A stretch of 64,000 nucleotides of DNA from Pedobacter kyungheensis (lineage in GTDB: Bacteria > Bacteroidota > Bacteroidia > Sphingobacteriales > Sphingobacteriaceae): contig NZ_JSYN01000011.1 of assembly GCF_000812965.1 (NCBI RefSeq), positions 103,706-167,705 on the forward strand. The letters run 5' to 3'. Numbering within the stretch: the first letter of the stretch is position 1; every line of letters begins with the position of its first letter. A model generated the notes under the pieces. The model searched no databases, had not been told where the DNA came from, and was given only the letters and a program-made list of their open reading frames with translations. Both the position numbers and the translations under genes were made by a program. Below, one piece after another: positions 61,301-64,000 of the stretch.

Positions 61301-64000
61301 GGATGCGGCAGAACCTGCAACCAATGGTAATTTCAATATTGCATTGCCAGCAGGCTTAACTGTACCAACCGATATTACGGTAAATTATACCGTAACAGGT
61401 ACCGCAACTGCGGGATTGGATTATGCTTCACTTTCTGGTGTACTGACCATCCCGGCAGGAACCAACAGTGTAGATTTACCATTAACCGTAACCGACGATC
61501 AGCAGGTTGAAGGTACCGAAAACGTAACCTTAACGGTAACTTCGGGTACAGCAACCGGTTTAGCCTTTACTGGTGGAACCGCGGCTACGATAGACCTTGC
61601 CGACGACGATAATATTCCGGAAAATCTCGCTATCAGCATTCAGAAAACAAATGATGCAGCAGAACCGGGAACAAACGGAAGCTTTAACATCAGCTTACCA
61701 GCAGGCGTTACTTTAACGGAAGATATTACGGTAACTTATACCGTAGCCGGAACAGCAACCGCAGGTACAGATTACACTACCTTAACAGGATCAGCGGTAA
61801 TTCTGGCTGGTCAAAACAGTGTATCGGTTCCGGTATTGGTGATTAACGATAACATCATCGAGCGAACCGAAACCGTAACAGCTACTTTAACCGGAGCTAC
61901 TGCTACCAGTTTCACCCTTACTGCTGCCGGAAACGCAACAGTGAATATTGCCGATGATGATAACACGGCAGCTAACCGCGAAATACAACTTTCGGTGAAC
62001 AGAAATGGGGCTGAAGGTGTAGCGGGTGCCACAGGTGGGGTAAGATTTGATTTCAAACTGCCTGCAGGTATAACTGCTGCAGAGGACATCACTGTAAATT
62101 ATACCATTGGTGGTACAGCCACACTGGGTACGGATTTTATGCCATTAAATGGAACGCACTTCACCGGAACCATTAAGATTCCTGCTGGTCAGAACCTTGT
62201 AGCGACTGCAAGTACTACAGTTGATGATCAGATTATAGAAGGTACAGAAAACGTAGTAGTTACCATAACAAGTGCAACTTCAACCAATTTTACGTATGCG
62301 TTTAGTGGCCCGGCTACTGCTACTATTGCCGATAATGACAATACCCCGGCTAATCTGGCTGTAAGCATCAGCAAAACAGCCGATGCAGCAGAACCAGCAA
62401 GCAACGGTGCATTCAGCATTAGCTTACCTACAGGCGTAACGGCGACAGAAGATATCACCGTAGCTTATACTATGAGCGGAACGGCAACCGCAGGCACAGA
62501 CTATACCGCCCTGAGTGGATCGGCTGTGATCCTGGCAGGTCAGACCAGTGTGAACGTTCCGGTATTGGTTAAAAACGATAACATCATCGAAGGTACTGAA
62601 ACCGTAGTGGCTACTTTAAGCGGCGCTACTTCGGCTAACTTCAGCTTTACCGCAACAGGTAATGCGAGCCTAAACATTGCCGATGATGATAACACGGCTA
62701 CTAATCTGGCTGTAAGCATCAGCAAAACAACCGATGCTGCAGAACCAGCGACTAATGGCGCATTCAGTATCAGTTTACCAACTGGTGTAACGGCGAACGA
62801 GGATATCACGGTAGCTTATACCGTGAGCGGAACTGCAACAGCAGGAACAGATTATACCGCCTTAAGCGGATCGGCTGTGATCTTAGCAGGTCAGACCAGC
62901 GTGAACGTTCCTGTACTGGTTAAAAACGATAACATCATCGAAGGTACAGAAACCGTAGTGGCTACTTTAAGCGGCGCTACTTCGGCTAACTTCAGCTTTA
63001 CCGCAACAGGTAATGCGAGCTTAAACATTGCAGATGACGATAACACCCCAGCTAACCTGGCTGTAAGCATCAGCAAAACTGCAGATGCAGCAGAACCAGC
63101 AAGCAACGGTGCTTTCAGCATTAGCTTACCAACAGGTGTAACCGCTACGGAAGATATCACGGTAGCTTACAACGTAAGCGGAACAGCAACTCCTGGTACA
63201 GACTATACCGCATTGAGCGGATCGGCTGTGATCTTAGCAGGTCAGACCAGTGTGTCGGTTCCGGTGTTGGTTAAAAACGATAACATCATCGAAGGTACTG
63301 AAACCGTAGTGGCTACCTTAACCGGTGCTACTTCGGCTAACTTCAGCTTTACTGCAACGGGTAATGCAAGCTTAAATATTGCCGATGATGACAATATTCC
63401 AGCTAACCTGGCTGTAAGCATCAGCAAAACAACCGATGCTGCAGAGCCAGTAAGCAACGGTGCATTCAGTATGAGTTTACCAACAGGTGTAACTGCTACA
63501 GAAGATATCACAGTAGCTTATACTGTGAGTGGAACGGCAACTGCTGGTACAGACTATACCGCATTAAGCGGATCGGCTGTGATCCTGGCAGGTCAAAACA
63601 ATGTGAACGTTCCGGTACTGGTTAAAAACGATAACATCATCGAAGGCACAGAAACCGTAATTGCTACCTTAACCGGCGCTACTTCGGCTAACTTCAGCTT
63701 TACCGCAAGTGGTAATGCGAGCGTAAACATTGCCGATGATGATAACACGGCTGCTAACCTGGCGATCAGCATCAGCAAAACAGCAGATGCAGCAGAACCA
63801 GCAAGCAACGGTGCATTCAGCATCAGTTTACCAACCGGTGTAACGGCTACAGAAGATATCACGGTAGCTTATACTGTGAGCGGAACGGCAACTGCAGGAA
63901 CAGACTATACCGCATTGAGCGGATCAGCTGTAATCTTAGCAGGTCAAAACAATGTGAACGTTCCGGTACTAGTTAAAAATGATAACATCATCGAAGGCAC
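52374..64000 (+). CDS. giant secreted Calx-beta repeat surface protein (3' end outside window)
   Basis: The frame opens at ATG 52374 and I found no in-frame stop at the points checked to the window end, giving at least 3875 residues. A signal peptide (MKKLLLLSFLMLIMSSVFA) is followed by three modules of about 377 residues, each opening WVGGxGxWxDxxHW (Trp24, Trp402 and Trp778), rich in beta-strand and Asn/Thr. Next come a PKD/Ig-like domain with KTLCAGD and TYTWGDGS (about 1145-1215) and two BIG-type domains (VWSSSNTAVATVSA, about 1240 and 1320). From about residue 1373 there are about 20 Calx-beta domains of 117-130 residues and part of another, each with VNYTVSGTA, a GQNSV turn, DDxIIExTE and IADDDN calcium-binding acidic motifs. 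Such proteins are exported, often by the type IX system, as adhesins or gliding/surface fibres; a sorting domain would lie beyond the window. Confidence 0.88.
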   Translation, partial: MKKLLLLSFLMLIMSSVFAADYYWVGGAGNWTDLSHWASTSGGVANRSIIPGTGDDVYFDANSGLANNTLVTLPTTGHAYCRNMSWNGVTTNAIFRNTGSFQLQINGNLELAATVRYAIMTINFTGSSNATFRTNGAVRVNTAGLYNSFIVNKPSGSLTLLDGIPNDLAVQNLTLTAGTLNLSGQTHGFVNLVAGGSTVRSMNITNASLTLGSTWDTRGSNMTLTATGSTVTADMFHSAGLTFDKVFAMRDNPDMDINNNTFSELTLASTVSQIGTQRIGSNNTIGKLEFKSGGRIAGGGNIIGQLILAPGKGYIFHGTNTINTLMQLNTEDCDALGELRGIDANAKLSFGAGATANIKNVFITSLTALGNIAPIPVVGVDGGSNLGFNITPRTSGNATLYWVGGAGDWNDKSHWSATSGGSGGACVPFTSDNVIFDANSGFTSGNNTISVTSTVRCHNMTWTNVTGSPVFDIGGYTMEIWGSVELDPTLTLAAANTQYVRGNIQLKGTEASTFLTKGASLGNPLFNIDKTSGGGITLMDDINFPNLSLTHARGGLSMAGKTVNILLFNSTTGVGRTIDISNATITVNNWNLGLTNVTWVNNAAGSFITANRAFTANGLAYPKVYCNTVLDEVNIQNTTIGELTFTNTAPANGLRGLLGGNTVGTLEFKSGGLLRGNNTINNLLLAPSKPYAIWNTQTVTGLFRFNSPDCNGLGELRGAEGTSATINFGPAATRDLNNIYLQNMTATGSGVPVTVTGADAGGNSGFTITTSGAGARYWVGGSGDWSDSAHWSNTSGGAGGACVPTAANDVFFNASSFTSGSSAVTINSTQAYCRNMNWTGANFSPTFTKPATLDLEIWGDLVMNNNVRMDAALTFTGSSSTNITSNGGGTGATQFIFLKPVGYTVTLLDNFSNPVAYFFPRSGGVDLTNRTVVLNGFDNSGSTVATNINITGANITGAWRYQGGIKTLTATNSVIKARRFLVDGGTYNIVDATGGTASDSYVNNTTVNDLLFSNPSATSAVFINGGNTIGRLEFKGKGNIAGTGNTIETLIFSPGKVYTFLSGSTNTITKDWFGSGTPCNLTEINSSAAGAFTINKTAGAVEFDYVRLRNITATGITPFKALEHSEDLGGNTNWSISPYNNSTPILGLGPDKTLCAGDFPYTIKTDGFFASPMATYTWGDGSTNSSLAVAGPGTYTVTVSYPDGCSRTDNIVITRSDVVINPITGTPNVCVGAATNLTTTTTGGVWSSSNTAVATVSATGVVTGVTAGTADIIYTVTNSNGCVGALTQTVTVNAMPTVNATTGPNTLFAGDNITLSNTTPSGVWSSSNTAVATVSAAGVVTGVAAGTANILYTVTGTGGCSVSSTTAITVDAFDPAKRVLSITKTTDAAEPATNGAFAISLPTGINAIEPVTVNYTVSGTATSGSDYTALTGTATIATGQNSVSVPVDVTDDSIIEGAESVIVTLTSGTSAKYTYTVNGAAGNATVTIADDDDTPANHLLGVTAQLNANEPTNTGTFTIALPAGISAAENITVAYTMSGTSTNGVDYETLSGTAILLAGQNSVVINVKALDDQIIEPTETIILNLTGGTSVSAVTYPADAAKNTATLLQADNDNTAAIKQLAVTSNGNAAEPATNSSFTISLPTGYVSALPITITYAFTGAATYGADYSSTSATTVTLPAGQNSVQVPVNVINDNLIETTEPVILTITNGVAKQGATTVFTLTPDPAATSASLSIADDDNTTANKTLTVTAQNGAEPSTNGAFTISLPAGVLASENVTVNYTISGTATPGTDYAALPGTTVIPAGANSVTVPLIVIDNKVIENTETVILTLTGGTSANFDYTPGTTNSATADIADDDAASNTTVVLLTKVSDAVEGGTKGQYRVSLPPGITSAEDITITLSTGGTATRPADYSLTGLTGANLVIPAGTNEVFVGVDAIDDSQVEGPETVTLTLNSATSASTTYSIDPTGNGAAVTIIDVNAASTTALEVIAGTNAAEPATNGAFSIKLAGAATSAWPVTVGYTVSGTAVSGLDYQSFGTITIPAGQNSVAVDVNVLDDQIFEPTETINFKVLSGSAKDGSGNAYIFPADPAKETITVNIADNDVIPANQVLQVVKTTDAAEPNVPGSFTVSLPAGYSSSANLTLNYTMSGSATRNTDYTVSTVTLPAYANSVSIPVLVIDDKIVEATETATLTLNSGVDGNGFNYTVGAAAAATVNIADDDNTAANRMLSAVTTTHTAEGSTAGTFTLKLPNNITAASNITVNYTVGGTATSVLDYAALSGTATILAGQNSVAVTVTPVNDNIIEPTETVTLTITDGTGGGNTYAALTGSETASMDIVDNDDTAAKRTLRITRTTHGAEPTTNGAFSIQLQDGSLPVSSEDITVNYTVTGTAAAGVDYKTLSGSIVLPAGQNAVALPVEVIDDKAMESTETVIVKITGGTSASFTFPATASPTFSTATVNITDDDNIPANRVLTLTKIGDASESGDIGYFRVSLPPGITLQGTLNTNYNFTASTANLPNATNPDFFNPGVISIPSGQNYIDLPIKAVDDNFIENTETVVMTPVTSYSYTGLPVGSNFVWGSTAPVSMNILDNDNTPANRVVGVEIVHNGNEAIAGEPGGVRARFKLMGTATSSEEITINYTISGKAILGTDYNPLFPTPTHFSGVFKLLPGNQAFEMASTVVDDDIIEGLEDVVLTIDNASSTSFTFTPDAVMGKATGHIADNDNLPANLVLAVTKTADATEGGANGEFTISLPGTTATATEAITVNYTLSGTATNGTDYTALGGSVVIPAGDHEVKIPVNALSDQIIEGLETVILTITGGNSTSFAFTPSTANASATVNITDATNTPANTTLSITKLNDAAEPGTSGRVNMALPAGISSKENITVNYTISGTATPGTDYATLSGTATILAGQNSVTVPISVIDDQLIEQTETVVLTLAGASSTNFTYTATGNVTVNLADDDNIPANLVLNVTKTQDAAEPATNGNFNIALPAGLTVPTDITVNYTVTGTATAGLDYASLSGVLTIPAGTNSVDLPLTVTDDQQVEGTENVTLTVTSGTATGLAFTGGTAATIDLADDDNIPENLAISIQKTNDAAEPGTNGSFNISLPAGVTLTEDITVTYTVAGTATAGTDYTTLTGSAVILAGQNSVSVPVLVINDNIIERTETVTATLTGATATSFTLTAAGNATVNIADDDNTAANREIQLSVNRNGAEGVAGATGGVRFDFKLPAGITAAEDITVNYTIGGTATLGTDFMPLNGTHFTGTIKIPAGQNLVATASTTVDDQIIEGTENVVVTITSATSTNFTYAFSGPATATIADNDNTPANLAVSISKTADAAEPASNGAFSISLPTGVTATEDITVAYTMSGTATAGTDYTALSGSAVILAGQTSVNVPVLVKNDNIIEGTETVVATLSGATSANFSFTATGNASLNIADDDNTATNLAVSISKTTDAAEPATNGAFSISLPTGVTANEDITVAYTVSGTATAGTDYTALSGSAVILAGQTSVNVPVLVKNDNIIEGTETVVATLSGATSANFSFTATGNASLNIADDDNTPANLAVSISKTADAAEPASNGAFSISLPTGVTATEDITVAYNVSGTATPGTDYTALSGSAVILAGQTSVSVPVLVKNDNIIEGTETVVATLTGATSANFSFTATGNASLNIADDDNIPANLAVSISKTTDAAEPVSNGAFSMSLPTGVTATEDITVAYTVSGTATAGTDYTALSGSAVILAGQNNVNVPVLVKNDNIIEGTETVIATLTGATSANFSFTASGNASVNIADDDNTAANLAISISKTADAAEPASNGAFSISLPTGVTATEDITVAYTVSGTATAGTDYTALSGSAVILAGQNNVNVPVLVKNDNIIEG
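62349..64000 (+). repeat. 351-bp near-identical tandem repeats inside the giant gene
   Basis: Units starting at 62349, 62700, 63051, 63402 and 63753 are spaced exactly 351 bp (117 codons) and are very similar at DNA level, for example CTGGCTGTAAGCATCAGCAA in the first four. The Calx-beta units before 62 kb vary in length and sequence. The array continues beyond the window. Confidence 0.9.

Noticed and set aside
53081..63862. Many 60-290 codon frames on the minus strand, including five 89-codon ones spaced 351 bp
   Set aside because: They are antisense shadows of the giant Calx-beta gene. Their regular spacing follows the repeats in that gene, and the proteins are low-complexity Val/Leu/Ser-rich without domains.

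Overview
This 64 kb window looks like part of a chromosome from an aerobic, glycan-degrading Bacteroidota bacterium, most probably Pedobacter or a close relative in Sphingobacteriaceae. The evidence is two complete ECF sigma/FecR/SusC/SusD loci, a FecR-SusC-style STN domain in the receptors, the abundance of lipoproteins, moderate GC, weak or absent Shine-Dalgarno sequences, and a giant multi-domain surface protein. I saw no rRNA, tRNA, CRISPR array, transposase or phage gene.

Layout. 0-3 kb: tail of a BlaR1-like M56 membrane protein followed by an outer-membrane beta-barrel receptor. 3-9 kb: a GntP gluconate permease, a 60-aa protein, and a YbbP-YbbA ABC exporter pair divergent from a TesA-like lysophospholipase/arylesterase lipoprotein, the same arrangement as in enterobacteria. 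9.4-14.5 kb: a di-haem cytochrome c peroxidase, a PhoX/DUF839 lipoprotein and an S41 peptidase lipoprotein. 14.6-18.4 kb: a leftward six-gene cluster of envelope and SUKH-like proteins of unknown role. 18.6-21.6 kb: a TPR/transmembrane/HTH regulator, a candidate structured RNA with a microprotein, and a small membrane protein. 21.7-27.6 kb: a sulfatase divergent from a 1308-aa protein that joins a DyP-type haem peroxidase-like domain to a complete glycyl radical enzyme (pyruvate formate-lyase family) domain. 28.4-29.6 kb: phosphonoacetate hydrolase-like protein. 29.8-38.9 kb: first sigma/FecR/SusCD locus, ending in a lipoprotein and a calcineurin-like phosphoesterase. 39.6-48.5 kb: second sigma/FecR/SusCD locus, ending in a GH29 alpha-L-fucosidase. 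48.6-51.4 kb: MarR + GNAT pair with its own palindromic operators, a 48-aa membrane protein, an AraC regulator and a RibD/DHFR-like reductase. 52.4-64 kb: one uninterrupted rightward reading frame (more than 3870 codons, running off the window) encoding a giant Calx-beta repeat surface protein.

In the two SusCD loci the sigma factor and FecR anti-sigma factor probably sense substrate through the STN domain of the SusC transporter and switch on the locus; SusD captures the ligand and the lipoprotein or periplasmic enzymes process it (fucosylated glycans in the second locus; possibly a phosphate-bearing substrate in the first). The most unusual gene is the peroxidase-glycyl radical enzyme fusion: no radical SAM activase is encoded in the window, and its upstream region carries repeated AGTAGAT boxes and a LacI/PurR-like palindrome. 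Several intergenic regions are filled with dispersed repeat families (around 4.7, 9.2, 27.8, 39.2 and 51.5 kb).

All family assignments are by reading the translated sequence by eye; no database search was run.
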